DNA of 61,338 nucleotides, taken from NCBI GenBank assembly GCA_949289345.1, contig CASENS010000031.1, positions 1 to 61,338 on the forward strand, written 5' to 3'. Position numbers and translations under genes: made by a program. Numbering within the stretch: position 1 is the stretch's first letter; every line of letters begins with the position of its first letter. The notes below the pieces were generated by a model. The model made no database searches. It was not told the origin of the DNA and saw only the letters and a list, made by a program, of their open reading frames with translations. The DNA is from an uncultured Bacteroides sp. Lineage in GTDB: Bacteria; Bacteroidota; Bacteroidia; Bacteroidales; Bacteroidaceae. Below are positions 45,085 to 53,955 of this stretch, in pieces.

Positions 45085-45990
45085 TTGAAGAAGGCCATTC
45101 TGAAAATAGCGGCTTGGATACTTGGAGCAGTGCTGATTGTGGCATTGCTCAAGGGTTGCGTGGCCACATCTTACCTCATTCCTTCATCGGGCATGGAGAA
45201 CTCCCTCTATCAGGGGGAGCGCATCTTTGTCAATAAGTGGAGCTATGGACTTCGCCTGCCTTTCATGCGATGGTGGGGATATCACCGCTGGGGGAGTGGA
45301 AAGCCTGTAAAGAATGAAATAGCGGTGTTTAACAATCCGGGTAACCTGCGGGAACCGGTCGTAAGCCGTCGGGAGGTGTTCATCGGACGGATAACAGGCA
45401 CACCGGGAGATACGTTGCTGGTGGACTCTTTTTTTAATATAGCGCCTTTTGAGCAATATACCCCCGACCGGAAAATTCTCTACGCCTATCCGCGGAGTAA
45501 AGAGTCTCAGCTCGATTCTTTGCTTACCGTTCTTTCCATTCCCCGCCAGGCATTGATGGGGCAAGACTCTGCGAGGAATATCCGTTCGTTCAGCCGCTAC
45601 GAGTATTACTTGTTGGAACAGGCTTTGTATGGGCATTGCTGGATAGAGCCTTTGCATGAGGATACTGTCCAACGTCTGATGCCGCTTGCCGTTCCGGCCC
45701 GAGGACGGGTGGTGCGGGTTTATCCTTGGAACCGGACGTTGTTGTGTAATACCCTTGTCCTGCACGAACACAAGAAAGCCTATATTCAGAATGACACGCT
45801 CTATGTGGACGGGAAACCTACGTGGTATTGCCGGTTCACCAAAGATTATTATTGGGTTACCTCTGACAATACGGTCAATTTATCAGACTCCCGTCTTTTC
45901 GGCTTCGTGCCGGAAGACCATCTGATAGGTCGTGCCGCTCTCATCTGGTATTCCGAAGAGAAAGGGAGAATAGGAAATAGAGTCAGATAA
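45085..45990 (+). CDS. Signal peptidase I paralogue lacking both catalytic residues
   Basis: The 301-aa protein aligns over its whole length with S26 signal peptidases: an N-terminal membrane helix (about 5-24), an IPSSGM segment, GRITGTPGD, and the C-terminal box DNTVNLSDSRLFGFVPEDH. The catalytic Ser position is Gly36 (in IPSSGM) and the catalytic Lys position is Gly101 (in GRITG). The fold is thus kept while the Ser-Lys dyad is lost. The start codon is TTG three bases after the lepB stop, an unusual start that should lower output and tie it to lepB translation. I infer a non-catalytic partner or regulator of the active copy; an alternative nucleophile, the neighbouring Ser35, cannot be excluded but the base would still be missing. 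Confidence 0.8.
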   Translation: MKKAILKIAAWILGAVLIVALLKGCVATSYLIPSSGMENSLYQGERIFVNKWSYGLRLPFMRWWGYHRWGSGKPVKNEIAVFNNPGNLREPVVSRREVFIGRITGTPGDTLLVDSFFNIAPFEQYTPDRKILYAYPRSKESQLDSLLTVLSIPRQALMGQDSARNIRSFSRYEYYLLEQALYGHCWIEPLHEDTVQRLMPLAVPARGRVVRVYPWNRTLLCNTLVLHEHKKAYIQNDTLYVDGKPTWYCRFTKDYYWVTSDNTVNLSDSRLFGFVPEDHLIGRAALIWYSEEKGRIGNRVR

Positions 45991-46005
45991 TTTACCATTA
46001 ATCAT

Positions 46006-46704
46006 GTGATTATTGTGCTGGACGAAAAAAGAAATAAAGCCGTTTATCTCTCCTCCGCCTATCTGGCTCCGGTGGAGTATTATGTCAAGCTCTTGGCATA
46101 CGATACGGTGGTTGTGGAGCAATACGACCATTACATGAAGCAGACCTACCGTAATCGCTGCACCATTGCCGCACCTGACGGGCCGTTGGCGTTGACTGTA
46201 CCTATCGTCAAGCCCGATACGCCGAAAGCTTTTATGAAAGACGTCCGTATCTCCGACCATGGAAACTGGCGGCATCTGCATTGGAACGCTTTGGAGTCCG
46301 CTTATAACCATACCCCTTTCTTTGAATATTATAAAGACGATTTCCGTCCTTTCTACGAACGGCGATATGAGTTTTTGGTGGACTTCAACGAAGCCTTGTG
46401 CCGTTTGGTCTGTTCGCTGATAGACATGAATCCGGATATGCGCCGCTCTACCGAATACAAGACAGAGTTTTCTTCTGATGAGGCCGATTTTCGCGAACGC
46501 ATCCATCCTAAAAAAGATTTCCGCACGGAAGACCCCTGCTTCCATGCGGAACCCTATTATCAAGTGTTTCAGAACAAGTTGGGCTTCTTGCCCAACTTGA
46601 GCATTGTGGATTTGTTGTTTAATATGGGGCCTGAGAGCCTGTTGGTGCTTCAAGCAAGTCAAACGCCACTTTTCCTTTCACATCCTCAGCCGATGAGGCT
46701 ATGA
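46006..46704 (+). CDS. WbqC family protein
   Basis: The 232-aa protein starts at a GTG 15 bp after the previous stop; an ATG two bases earlier is in another frame. It has the family's N-terminal SSAYLAPVEYYVKL block, the QTYRNRCTI and WRHLHWNALESAYNHTPFFE stretches (about 48-110) and the closing NLSIVDLLFNMGPESL. WbqC-like proteins are found in O-antigen and glycopeptide clusters and are thought to act in nucleotide-sugar or acyl chemistry; the reaction here is unknown. It ends the dapB operon. Its last 86 bp overlap the 3' end of the convergent GH3 gene. Confidence 0.82.
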   Translation: MIIVLDEKRNKAVYLSSAYLAPVEYYVKLLAYDTVVVEQYDHYMKQTYRNRCTIAAPDGPLALTVPIVKPDTPKAFMKDVRISDHGNWRHLHWNALESAYNHTPFFEYYKDDFRPFYERRYEFLVDFNEALCRLVCSLIDMNPDMRRSTEYKTEFSSDEADFRERIHPKKDFRTEDPCFHAEPYYQVFQNKLGFLPNLSIVDLLFNMGPESLLVLQASQTPLFLSHPQPMRL

Positions 46705-48862
46705 TGGCTTCGAATTTGCCCGGTTCGGCTATCCAGGCATGTTTTAGGTTATTGAAATAGCTGAGCGCTTCCCGATTGATGGTGAATCGCACTTCCTTTT
46801 CTTCGCCCGGTGCCAGACGTATTTTGCGGAAGCCTTTCAATTCCTTGATGGGGCGGGGGAGGGTCGACTTTTTGTCACTGATGTAGAATTGTACGATTTC
46901 TTGTCCTTCCCGATTGCCTGTATTCTTCACATTGACGCGAATGGTCAGAGTGCCATTGGCATCCATAGTCTTGCTATCGGCCATGGGTTTGCCGTATTCA
47001 AAGGTGGTGTAGCTCAGCCCGTGTCCGAAGGGGAAGAGTGGTCTTACCTTCTTTTGTTTGTCCGTCCAGCGGTAACCCACGAAAATGCCTTCCTTATATT
47101 CTACGTTTACCGTATCTTTCCGTCGTTCACTTACGTAGTCCCCCAAACTATGTGCTGGTACATCCTCCAGCTTTGTGGGGAAGGTGAAAGGAAGTTTGCC
47201 GCTGGGGTTGACATCACCTGTTAGTATAGCTGCAAGGGCATTCCCGGCTTCCGAGCCTAAGAACCAGGCCTGCACAATGGCGGGCACTTGTTTCACCCAC
47301 GGCATAGCCACGGCATTCCCCGAAACATTGACCACGACTAAGCGTGGATTTGCTTCAGCCAAAGCTTGGATAAGTCGGTCTTGATCATAGGGCAGTTCCA
47401 GCCCGATGCGGTCCGTGTCTTCACAATCTTGTCCCCAACTCTTGTTCAATCCGCCTACGAAGATGACATAGTCAGCGTCTTTTGCCACTTGTATGGCTTC
47501 GGTTATCAGTTCTTCTGGTGTGCGGTCATCTTTCAGGTCTTGTCCAGTGGATACTCCGTCTTGTCCGTCCGATACATCACCTACGTAGCCTCGGGCATAT
47601 ACTACTTCGGCCTTATCGCCTATCCTGTGTCGGATGCCTTCCAAAGGAGAGATTTCGCGTTGCACTTTCAACGAGGAGCTTCCTCCGCCTACGGTCATCA
47701 TCTTGATGGCATTCTCGCCTATGACGGCAATCTTCCGGGTGGAGGATAAGTCGATGGGCAACAAGCCTCCTTCGTTTTTCAGTAGGACAATGCCTTCCTC
47801 TCCGATGCGCCTTGCTGCTTCGTAATGTTCGGATGAATTCATGGATCCGAAAGCTTGTTTGGGACCCATTGAGGTGCGGAATATCAGGCGCAATACTCTC
47901 CGGGCTTTATCATCCAGTTCCTTAGTGCCTGCCTTGCCTTCACGGATGCGTTGCAGGTAGGGTTGCGCCATGAAATAGTTGTTGTAAGCATCCACCCAGG
48001 TGCCGAATTCGATGTCCAGTCCACCCGTGATGGCTTGGTCGGTGTTGTGCGTGCCTCCCCAGTCGGAAACTACTACGCCATCATATCCCCATTCACCTTT
48101 CAAGATATCATTCAGCAGGTAAGGGTTTTGGCAATTGTGTATTCCTTTATATAAGTTATAGGAGCCCATGATGGCCCATGTACCTCCCTCTTGTACGGCT
48201 GCCTTGAAAGCTGGCAGATAGATTTCGTACAGGGCACGGTCGTCTATGACAACATTTGTATTGTGACGGTTTATTTCATGGTTGTTCAAGGCATAATGCT
48301 TGACACAGGTAGCTACTCCGTTGCTTTGCACGCCTTTGATGTAGGGCACCACCATGCGTGAGGCCAGATAAGGGTCTTCGCCCATATACTCGAAGTTGCG
48401 TCCGTTCAGCGGGGTACGGTAGATGTTGACACCCGGTCCTAACAACATATCTTTCTCCCGATAGCGCGCTTCCTCGCCGATGCTTTTTCCGTACAGCAGA
48501 GCCATGTCCGGATTCCAGGTGGCGGCCAGGCAGGTCAATGCCGGAAAGGCCACACACGAGTCGTTTGTCCAGCCAGCCTGGTTCCATTCATCCCACAACA
48601 CTTCGGGACGCACGCCGTGAGGTCCGTCTGTGGTCCACACTTCCGGTATGCCAAGTCGGGGTACGCCAGGACTGCTGAATTTGGATTGTGCATGGATTAA
48701 GGCTATTTTTTCGGCCGTGGTTAGGCGTTGGAGAGCGTCTTCCACTCGTTCTTCGATGGGTTTTGTTTGGTCTAAATAGACTGGGGTCTGTTGCGCATGT
48801 AAAGGCGCAATCGCAAGGCACACAATGCTTGCCCAAAGGTTTTTCAGTTTCATGGCATTCAT
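46619..48862 (-). CDS. GH3 beta-glycosidase, second copy, exported
   Basis: The 747-aa protein has a signal peptide (cut near LHAQQ), the GH3 N-terminal barrel, the alpha/beta domain and a C-terminal FnIII-like domain; nucleophile Asp267 in VVVSDWGG. KHYALNNHEINRH marks a substrate-binding loop typical of the beta-glucosidase/xylosidase branch of GH3. The segment GSYNLYKGIHNCQNPYLLND is also characteristic. I start it at 48862: the promoter at 48881-48910 lies downstream of the longer in-frame start, and a second ATG at 48853 is nearly as good. It is a single-gene unit divergent from the SDR-uxuA pair, outside the PUL. Its C-terminus overlaps the WbqC gene on the other strand. Confidence 0.9.
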   Translation of the reverse strand: MNAMKLKNLWASIVCLAIAPLHAQQTPVYLDQTKPIEERVEDALQRLTTAEKIALIHAQSKFSSPGVPRLGIPEVWTTDGPHGVRPEVLWDEWNQAGWTNDSCVAFPALTCLAATWNPDMALLYGKSIGEEARYREKDMLLGPGVNIYRTPLNGRNFEYMGEDPYLASRMVVPYIKGVQSNGVATCVKHYALNNHEINRHNTNVVIDDRALYEIYLPAFKAAVQEGGTWAIMGSYNLYKGIHNCQNPYLLNDILKGEWGYDGVVVSDWGGTHNTDQAITGGLDIEFGTWVDAYNNYFMAQPYLQRIREGKAGTKELDDKARRVLRLIFRTSMGPKQAFGSMNSSEHYEAARRIGEEGIVLLKNEGGLLPIDLSSTRKIAVIGENAIKMMTVGGGSSSLKVQREISPLEGIRHRIGDKAEVVYARGYVGDVSDGQDGVSTGQDLKDDRTPEELITEAIQVAKDADYVIFVGGLNKSWGQDCEDTDRIGLELPYDQDRLIQALAEANPRLVVVNVSGNAVAMPWVKQVPAIVQAWFLGSEAGNALAAILTGDVNPSGKLPFTFPTKLEDVPAHSLGDYVSERRKDTVNVEYKEGIFVGYRWTDKQKKVRPLFPFGHGLSYTTFEYGKPMADSKTMDANGTLTIRVNVKNTGNREGQEIVQFYISDKKSTLPRPIKELKGFRKIRLAPGEEKEVRFTINREALSYFNNLKHAWIAEPGKFEAIIASSAEDVKGKVAFDLLEAPTGSQAPY

Positions 48863-48880
48863 CTTTTTTGGAATTTTCTC

Positions 48881-48910
48881 CAAATATACGCATAAAAACA
48901 GAGAAGCAAA
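48881..48910 (-). promoter_or_regulatory. Promoter of the second GH3 gene
   Basis: On the - strand TTTG, 18 bp, TATATTTG. Both boxes match; the spacer is one base shorter than usual. It gives a leader of about 15 nt. Confidence 0.6.
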
Positions 48911-48922
48911 ATAAATTAATTG

Positions 48923-48930
48923 TAACTTTG
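48923..48930 (+). promoter_or_regulatory. -7 element (TAACTTTG) of the SDR-uxuA operon
   Basis: An exact TAnnTTTG match 53 bp before the SDR ATG, back to back with the divergent GH3 promoter. A -33 box is not evident. Confidence 0.5.
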
Positions 48931-48982
48931 TCACACTATCTATCAATGGAACTTAAATATTTTAATTAATAGAAATGCCATC

Positions 48983-49795
48983 ATGAAGAATTTATTCGAC
49001 ATCAAAGACAGAGTAGTAGTAATCACCGGCGGAACCGGTGTATTGGGCAAGGCCATTGCCGCCCACTTGGCCGAAGAAGGTGCCAAGGTAGTGATTTTAG
49101 GTCGTAAGGCCGAAGTAGGTAACGCCATCGTGGAAGGCATCAAGGCCGAAGGAGGCGAAGCGATGTTCCTCACTACCGACGTGATGAACCGCGACTTGCT
49201 GGAGCAGAACCTGGCCGACATCTTGCAGGCTTACGGACGGGTGGACGCCTTGCTGAACGCCGCCGGAGGCAACATGCCGGGAGCCACCATCGCCCCCACA
49301 GGCACCTTCTTCGACCTGAAGATAGAAGAGTTCCAGAAGGTACTGAACCTGAACCTGACGGGCACCGTACTCCCCACGCAGGTCTTCCTGAAGCCGATGA
49401 TTGAGCAGCAGAAGGGAGCCATTGTCAACTTCTCCAGCATGGCGGCTTTCCGTCCCATGACCCGTGTGGCCGGTTATGCGGCAGCCAAGGCAGGCATCTC
49501 CAACTTCACGGCCTTCATGGCCACCGAGGTAGCCAAGAAGTTCGGCGAAGGTATCCGTGTGAATGCCATCGCTCCCGGTTTCTTCCTGACCGAGCAGAAC
49601 CGCACGCTGCTGACCAACCCCGACGGCTCGTGGACAGAGCGCGGTCAAGACGTCATCCGCCAGACTCCCTTCGGCCGTATGGGACGCCCCGAAGAACTGT
49701 GCGGCACCATCCAATACCTCATCAGCGACGCATCGAGCTTCGTCACCGGTACGGTAGCTGTGGTAGACGGCGGTTTCAACGTCTTTGCAATGTAA
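48983..49795 (+). CDS. SDR-family oxidoreductase, probable D-mannonate (fructuronate) oxidoreductase
   Basis: This 270-aa cytoplasmic protein is a classical short-chain dehydrogenase. The cofactor motif is TGGTGVLG (about 15-22), the structural NAAGG follows near 91, and the catalytic Ser-Tyr-Lys set is present (NFSSMAAFRP and GYAAAKAG, about 150-170). Its partner 38 bp downstream is mannonate dehydratase. I therefore infer interconversion of D-fructuronate and D-mannonate, the step before UxuA in glucuronate breakdown. The analogous E. coli enzyme, UxuB, belongs to a different family, so this is a functional replacement inferred from context. The codon use is GC-rich compared with the PUL. 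Confidence 0.8.
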   Translation: MKNLFDIKDRVVVITGGTGVLGKAIAAHLAEEGAKVVILGRKAEVGNAIVEGIKAEGGEAMFLTTDVMNRDLLEQNLADILQAYGRVDALLNAAGGNMPGATIAPTGTFFDLKIEEFQKVLNLNLTGTVLPTQVFLKPMIEQQKGAIVNFSSMAAFRPMTRVAGYAAAKAGISNFTAFMATEVAKKFGEGIRVNAIAPGFFLTEQNRTLLTNPDGSWTERGQDVIRQTPFGRMGRPEELCGTIQYLISDASSFVTGTVAVVDGGFNVFAM

Positions 49796-49833
49796 TTCTT
49801 CATTATTAACTCTTAATTCTTCATTAATAAAAT

Positions 49834-51009
49834 ATGATACTTTGTGAACAAACCTGGCGCTGGTACGGGCCGAACGACCCCGTCAGCCTGTGGGACATCA
49901 AGCAAGCCGGAGCCACCGGCATCGTCAATGCCCTGCACCACATTCCCAACGGTGAAGTGTGGATCGTGGAAGAGATTATGAAACGCAAGGAAATGATAGA
50001 GGCCGTAGGGCTGAAGTGGTCGGTTGTGGAGAGTGTTCCCGTACACGAGCACATCAAGACGCAGACAGGCGACTATCAGAAGTACATCGACAACTATAAG
50101 GAAAGCATCCACAACCTGGCCAAGTGTGGCGTGATGATTGTGACCTACAACTTCATGCCCGTGCTCGACTGGACACGCACCGACCTGGCCTATGAGCTGC
50201 CCGACGGAAGCCGTGCCCTGCGCTTCGAGCGTGCCGCCTTCATTGCTTTCGACCTCTTCCTGCTGAAGCGTCCCGGCGCCGAAGCCGAATATACCGACGA
50301 AGAGAAGGCCAAGGCAAAAGCCCGCTTTGAGCAGATGACCGATGAGGATAAGCAACGCCTCGTGCGCAACATGATAGCCGGCCTGCCCGGTTCGGAAGAA
50401 AGCTTCACCCTGGAGCAGTTCCAGCACGAATTGGACCGCTATAAGGACATCACGCCCGAACGCCTCCGCCAAAACCTCATCTACTTCCTGAGCGAAATCT
50501 GCCCCGTGGCCGATGAAGTCGGCGTGAAGCTCGTCATCCATCCTGATGACCCGCCCATGTCCATCCTCGGCCTGCCGCGCATCATGAGTTGCGGCGAAGA
50601 CTTCCAGGCACTGATAGACGCCGTGCCCAACGAGAGCAACGGCCTCTGCCTCTGTACCGGTTCGCTGGGCGTAAGCAGCGCTAACGACTGCGCCGCCCTG
50701 ATGGAACGTTTTGCCGACCGCATCAACTTCGTCCACCTGCGTAGCACCAAGCGCGACGCCGAAGGCAACTTCTACGAGGCCAACCACCTGGAAGGCGATG
50801 TAGACATGTACCACGTCATGAAAGCTTTCCTCGAGATGCAGCAACGCCGCGGCGTATCCATCGCCATGCGTCCCGACCATGGACACCAGATGGTGGACGA
50901 CCTGCGTAAGAAGACCAATCCCGGTTACTCGTGCATAGGCCGTCTTCGCGGACTGGCCGAACTCCGCGGACTGGAGATGGGTATCGCGAAAACACTGTAT
51001 AACGATTAA
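49834..51009 (+). CDS. uxuA: Mannonate dehydratase
   Basis: The 391-aa protein has the UxuA N-terminus ([20 protein letters not shown], about 5-24), the metal-binding segment [10 protein letters not shown] near 230, and the C-terminal MRPDHGHQM (about 346-354), giving conserved His, Cys and Asp ligands for divalent metal. It dehydrates D-mannonate to 2-keto-3-deoxy-gluconate in the hexuronate pathway. Length fits the family (about 390). With the SDR gene upstream it forms a two-gene hexuronate operon, closed by a strong terminator 8 bp after the stop. A kinase or aldolase for KDG is not in the window. Confidence 0.95.
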   Translation: MILCEQTWRWYGPNDPVSLWDIKQAGATGIVNALHHIPNGEVWIVEEIMKRKEMIEAVGLKWSVVESVPVHEHIKTQTGDYQKYIDNYKESIHNLAKCGVMIVTYNFMPVLDWTRTDLAYELPDGSRALRFERAAFIAFDLFLLKRPGAEAEYTDEEKAKAKARFEQMTDEDKQRLVRNMIAGLPGSEESFTLEQFQHELDRYKDITPERLRQNLIYFLSEICPVADEVGVKLVIHPDDPPMSILGLPRIMSCGEDFQALIDAVPNESNGLCLCTGSLGVSSANDCAALMERFADRINFVHLRSTKRDAEGNFYEANHLEGDVDMYHVMKAFLEMQQRRGVSIAMRPDHGHQMVDDLRKKTNPGYSCIGRLRGLAELRGLEMGIAKTLYND

Positions 51010-51017
51010 ACTTCCCC

Positions 51018-51058
51018 GAGGGTGTGCATGAAGACAGAGAATGCACACCCTCTTTTTT
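51018..51058 (+). terminator. Intrinsic terminator after uxuA
   Basis: GAGGGTGTGCAT and its exact complement form a 12-bp stem around an 11-nt loop, followed by six T. Confidence 0.9.
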
Positions 51059-51075
51059 ACTCACCAAATGATTGA

Positions 51076-52215
51076 ATGGATATGAAAAAGATATGGATTG
51101 TCCTTGGCCTGTGTTTGTGTGTAGGCCTGGGCTTTACCGCTTGTGAGGAGAAATCAACGCCTGTACGGGGTGAAGGTTACTCCATCGAGTCAGCCCGTTG
51201 CTTCATGGAGATGGCACGCCGGGCCATGGACGGTACGCAACCTACGGACGAAGACTGGCGTGCCTTGTTTGCCACCGAAGGTTATCACACATTCTTCAAG
51301 GTATGGAACTGGACAGACTCCACCGAGTGGCAGCGCAACATCCGTACCGGCTTCGACTTGGCTTTCAATCCTGCCCGCAAGGCGCAACTGGACAGCATCG
51401 TGGCCCGTCCTTTGGGTGAGGAAAGCGCTTTCGAAGATTTCTTTACTTACAACTTCTACCTGACCAAGCAACGTTTTGAGGAATTGGACAAGTTTATCCA
51501 TACGGTCGACTTCGACCAGATTATGAAACAGGCCCACGAGCGTGTGCTTCAGTTTCTACCTGCCGGGGCAGATACGCTGGACCTGCCGCCCATGATGTGC
51601 TACTACCTGGCCTTCGACCCCGAGGGACGTACAGGCAATGGCATCATCTTCTACGACTATAACTCCGCTTTCGAAGACGGCCCTGACGGATTGGTGAACG
51701 GCATGGCGCACGAACTCCACCACCAGTACATGGGGCTGCTGTTCGAGGCCCGTTTCAAGCGGGACAGCGACGATGCTGCTCTCATGGCGCTTGTGCGCAA
51801 CCAAATGGAAGGCACGGCCGATCTCATCAACAAAGGCACGATGCCTACCGACAAACTGGGAGCCTATGGTCCCGACATTGTGAAGATGTACAACGATGAT
51901 TATTTCGACAGCCCCAACGTGCTCCGTCAGCTCGACTCGCTGACCTGCGGTTATCTGGCAGGTACGCTGGATGTGAAGCAATACCAGGCCGCAGCCGAGT
52001 GCGCCCACTTCGAAGGCCACACCACGGGCGACTACATGGTCTTCCTCATCCGCGACCAACTGGGCATGCAGGCGGTCATCGACTGCCTGGCCGACTTCCC
52101 TGCCTTCGTCCTCCGCTACAACGAAGCCGCACGTAAGGCCGGAACATACGTCTTCAGCGACACCTTTGTGCAGCACGTAGACAGCGTTTGCACCGGATTG
52201 CAGGCGGAAGGATAA
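51076..52215 (+). CDS. DUF5700-like putative zinc-metalloprotease lipoprotein
   Basis: The 379-aa protein has a lipobox Cys (GFTACEEK, near residue 24). The motif MAHELHHQY (about 213-221) is a zincin H-E-x-x-H, and NQMEGTADLINK about 30 residues later could supply the third zinc ligand (Glu) in the gluzincin manner. This pattern and the length match DUF5700, a Bacteroidetes family of putative exported Zn-dependent proteases with unknown substrate. An ATG two codons later (51082) is an equal start candidate. It has its own unit, preceded by the uxuA terminator. Confidence 0.72.
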   Translation: MDMKKIWIVLGLCLCVGLGFTACEEKSTPVRGEGYSIESARCFMEMARRAMDGTQPTDEDWRALFATEGYHTFFKVWNWTDSTEWQRNIRTGFDLAFNPARKAQLDSIVARPLGEESAFEDFFTYNFYLTKQRFEELDKFIHTVDFDQIMKQAHERVLQFLPAGADTLDLPPMMCYYLAFDPEGRTGNGIIFYDYNSAFEDGPDGLVNGMAHELHHQYMGLLFEARFKRDSDDAALMALVRNQMEGTADLINKGTMPTDKLGAYGPDIVKMYNDDYFDSPNVLRQLDSLTCGYLAGTLDVKQYQAAAECAHFEGHTTGDYMVFLIRDQLGMQAVIDCLADFPAFVLRYNEAARKAGTYVFSDTFVQHVDSVCTGLQAEG

Positions 52216-52284
52216 TGTTTTAATGAAGAATGACCATGCGGCATGAGATTCTTCATTTCGCCGCGCAGCGGCTATTCTTCATTT

Positions 52285-52397
52285 ACATTCATTTCACCTT
52301 CCCCTCCATTTCAATCCACTCCACGTCCTTCGGCACGATGGTACGCTTCACCACCTTCCCGTTTTGTGCCCGGCTGTATTCGGGGATGAAGCCCACG
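52285..52397. repeat. Left copy of a 113-bp direct repeat flanking the vsr cassette
   Basis: It matches 55851-55963 at 110 of 113 positions, then identity stops abruptly on both sides. It covers the last 36 codons of an HU-type gene and 4 bp beyond the stop. Confidence 0.9.
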
Positions 52398-52549
52398 CGC
52401 ACGGCTTTCACTTGCTTCTCGAAATCGAAGTCTTTGAGGCTTTCCACGCCCACGGTGTTGAGGACGTATCGGAAATAGCCCAAGCTCTTGATGTGTACGC
52501 TTTTGCCCTGCGCCGGACGAGGTAAAGACGCGGCGGGAGCGTAGTTTTG
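52289..52549 (-). pseudogene. Truncated HU-family (long Bacteroidetes type) DNA-binding gene, 3' part only
   Basis: The - strand encodes the C-terminal half of an HU-like protein: GKSVHIKSLGYFRYVLNT, a short acidic turn, then KAVRVGFIPEYSRAQNGKVV, and a tail identical to the intact HU gene at 55.9 kb. Upstream the frame runs into a stop at 52550-52552, and no N-terminal domain is present before the vsr gene begins at 52612. The part before the shared tail differs from the intact copy, so it was a separate paralogue, not a simple duplicate. Loss of its 5' half probably came with the arrival of the restriction cassette. Confidence 0.75.
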
Positions 52550-52584
52550 TCAAGGGGAGGAGTGGGTTATTTATCGAAATGGCG

Positions 52585-52592
52585 TAAATTTG
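52585..52592 (+). promoter_or_regulatory. -7 element (TAAATTTG) of vsr
   Basis: An exact TAnnTTTG match 20 bp before the vsr ATG, right at the edge of the HU remnant. No -33 box is seen. Confidence 0.4.
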
Positions 52593-52611
52593 TGACGAAA
52601 TACCGGGAAAT

Positions 52612-53124
52612 ATGGATATTTGGGATAAAGAGAAGCGTTCCGCCGTCATGGCGAAAATCCGCAGCAAGGACACGAAGCCAGAACTGATCGTGCGCCGTTA
52701 CTTGTACCACCGGGGCTACCGTTACCGTAAGAATGTGAAGGGGCTGCCGGGCACGCCGGATATTGTGCTCAAGAAATACGGGGTAGTGATATTCGTGCAT
52801 GGATGTTTTTGGCATGGGCATGAGGTGGATGGACATATACCCCATTCCAACAGTACGTTCTGGCAAAAGAAAATCGAACGTAACAAGGCGCGTGACGAGC
52901 GTAACAAGAATGCTTTGAGGAAAATGGGTTGGAACGTGATAACGGTTTGGGAGTGCCAGTTGAAGCCAGCCGTGCGCGAGCATACTTTATTGGAGGTTGA
53001 ATATTGGATAAACCATGCTTACCTTGAACGGTTCAGGAAGAAGGCGATTAAACCGTATGAGATGGTAGAGAGTTCCCCCAGTGTGGCGGCTGAGGGAAGT
53101 GTGGTGTATGGGAAGAAGTTGTAG
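52612..53124 (+). CDS. vsr: Very short patch repair endonuclease (Vsr)
   Basis: The 170-aa protein has the full Vsr signature. The catalytic Asp50 sits in GTPDIVL, the metal and zinc-site segment HGCFWHGH covers residues 63-70 (His68 and His70), and IERNKARDERNK lies near 87-98. Vsr nicks next to the T of a T:G mismatch made when 5-methylcytosine deaminates, so that it is restored to C. It belongs with the C5-methylase encoded 0.8 kb downstream, whose product creates this hazard. The length is close to that of other Vsr proteins. The final 20 residues are variable. Confidence 0.92.
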   Translation: MDIWDKEKRSAVMAKIRSKDTKPELIVRRYLYHRGYRYRKNVKGLPGTPDIVLKKYGVVIFVHGCFWHGHEVDGHIPHSNSTFWQKKIERNKARDERNKNALRKMGWNVITVWECQLKPAVREHTLLEVEYWINHAYLERFRKKAIKPYEMVESSPSVAAEGSVVYGKKL

Positions 53125-53205
53125 AATCAATGTGGTTATTACGCTGATATGGTGCTTTTTACGAAAGCATATTTGAAATCATACTAAAATCTTGTGGAAA
53201 AGATG

Positions 53206-53213
53206 TAACTTTG
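53206..53213 (+). promoter_or_regulatory. -7 element (TAACTTTG) of the restriction-modification pair
   Basis: An exact TAnnTTTG match 30 bp before the endonuclease ATG. It rules out the longer in-frame start at 53192. Confidence 0.5.
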
Positions 53214-53242
53214 CAACATATTCATATAGAAAAAATAAAATC

Positions 53243-53953
53243 ATGACAGAAGAACAGAAAAAAGCAATCATAGAAAGTGGAAAAAATTATTTTCGCACTG
53301 CCATAATACCCAATCATATTAAGAATCTTCAAAAACTACGCTTGAAAGATTTTGATATTAATCCTTTCCTCATTAATTACTTATCGGCTTTCTTATGTGG
53401 CGACACCACACCACAGTCAATGGCAAAGGCTCTTGTCTATCCACGTATTCTTGGGACAAGCGTGAATACGAGTTTCGGACAGAACATTCAAATATTCATT
53501 TCCCAACTTGCGCAAGTTGCGGGTTGTGCCTCTGGTATTGAGGGGATAGATATAGAGTTTATTGATGCCCTTGACGGTAGAAAGAAATACTGCCAATGTA
53601 AGGCAGGGCCACAGACAATCAACAAGGATGATGTAGATACTATCTTAGGGCACTTTAAGCGCCTTATTGGTAAAGCACGCCTTGACCGGATAAGTTTGCA
53701 AATGGATGATATGATTGTAGGCGTATTATATGGCGAAAGGATTTCTGCCAACTACAAGACCATAGCAACTACTTATCCCGTGTACTGTGGCGCGGAGTTT
53801 TGGGAGCATATCACAGGTGACAAGACTTTCTATTATCAATTAGCCAAAGCTTTTGGAGAGGTAGTAGAAGAAGATGGAATAGACGGGAGTGCCCTCATCA
53901 TGCAAAAGGTGGAGGAGCTTGCTAAAGAAATCACAGAAAAAGGCGGTTTGTAA
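53243..53953 (+). CDS. Type II restriction endonuclease, PmeII/EcoO109I-like family
   Basis: The 236-aa protein resembles the family grouped with EcoO109I and PmeII. It has an N-terminal helical part (YLSAFLCGDTTPQSMAKALV), then the GIDIEFIDALDGRKKYCQCK core (about 100-119) followed by GPQTINKDDVDTI. The catalytic motif is D-(x)n-Q-x-K instead of the usual E-x-K, which I believe is the norm in this family. It would cut an unmethylated short palindrome; the site is unknown (EcoO109I itself cuts RGGNCCY). The start at 53243 is chosen because the -7 box lies after the longer start. The methylase ATG follows two bases after its TAA. Confidence 0.78.
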   Translation: MTEEQKKAIIESGKNYFRTAIIPNHIKNLQKLRLKDFDINPFLINYLSAFLCGDTTPQSMAKALVYPRILGTSVNTSFGQNIQIFISQLAQVAGCASGIEGIDIEFIDALDGRKKYCQCKAGPQTINKDDVDTILGHFKRLIGKARLDRISLQMDDMIVGVLYGERISANYKTIATTYPVYCGAEFWEHITGDKTFYYQLAKAFGEVVEEDGIDGSALIMQKVEELAKEITEKGGL

Positions 53954-53955
53954 AT

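Noticed and set aside
45085-45990. The second signal peptidase-like gene as an active enzyme
   Set aside because: Both members of the Ser-Lys dyad are Gly in the aligned motifs. A nearby Ser exists but no replacement base is apparent.
49813-51048. A 411-codon open frame on the - strand opposite uxuA
   Set aside because: The + strand is a textbook mannonate dehydratase with its own terminator. The opposite frame is open because of GC-rich codon use and shows no family features.
52222-52283. A further palindrome array before the HU remnant
   Set aside because: Three copies of an ATTCTTCATT-type decamer occur 26 bp apart, but the unit is not a palindrome and the first copy is inverted. It looks like an ordinary hairpin plus a repeat.
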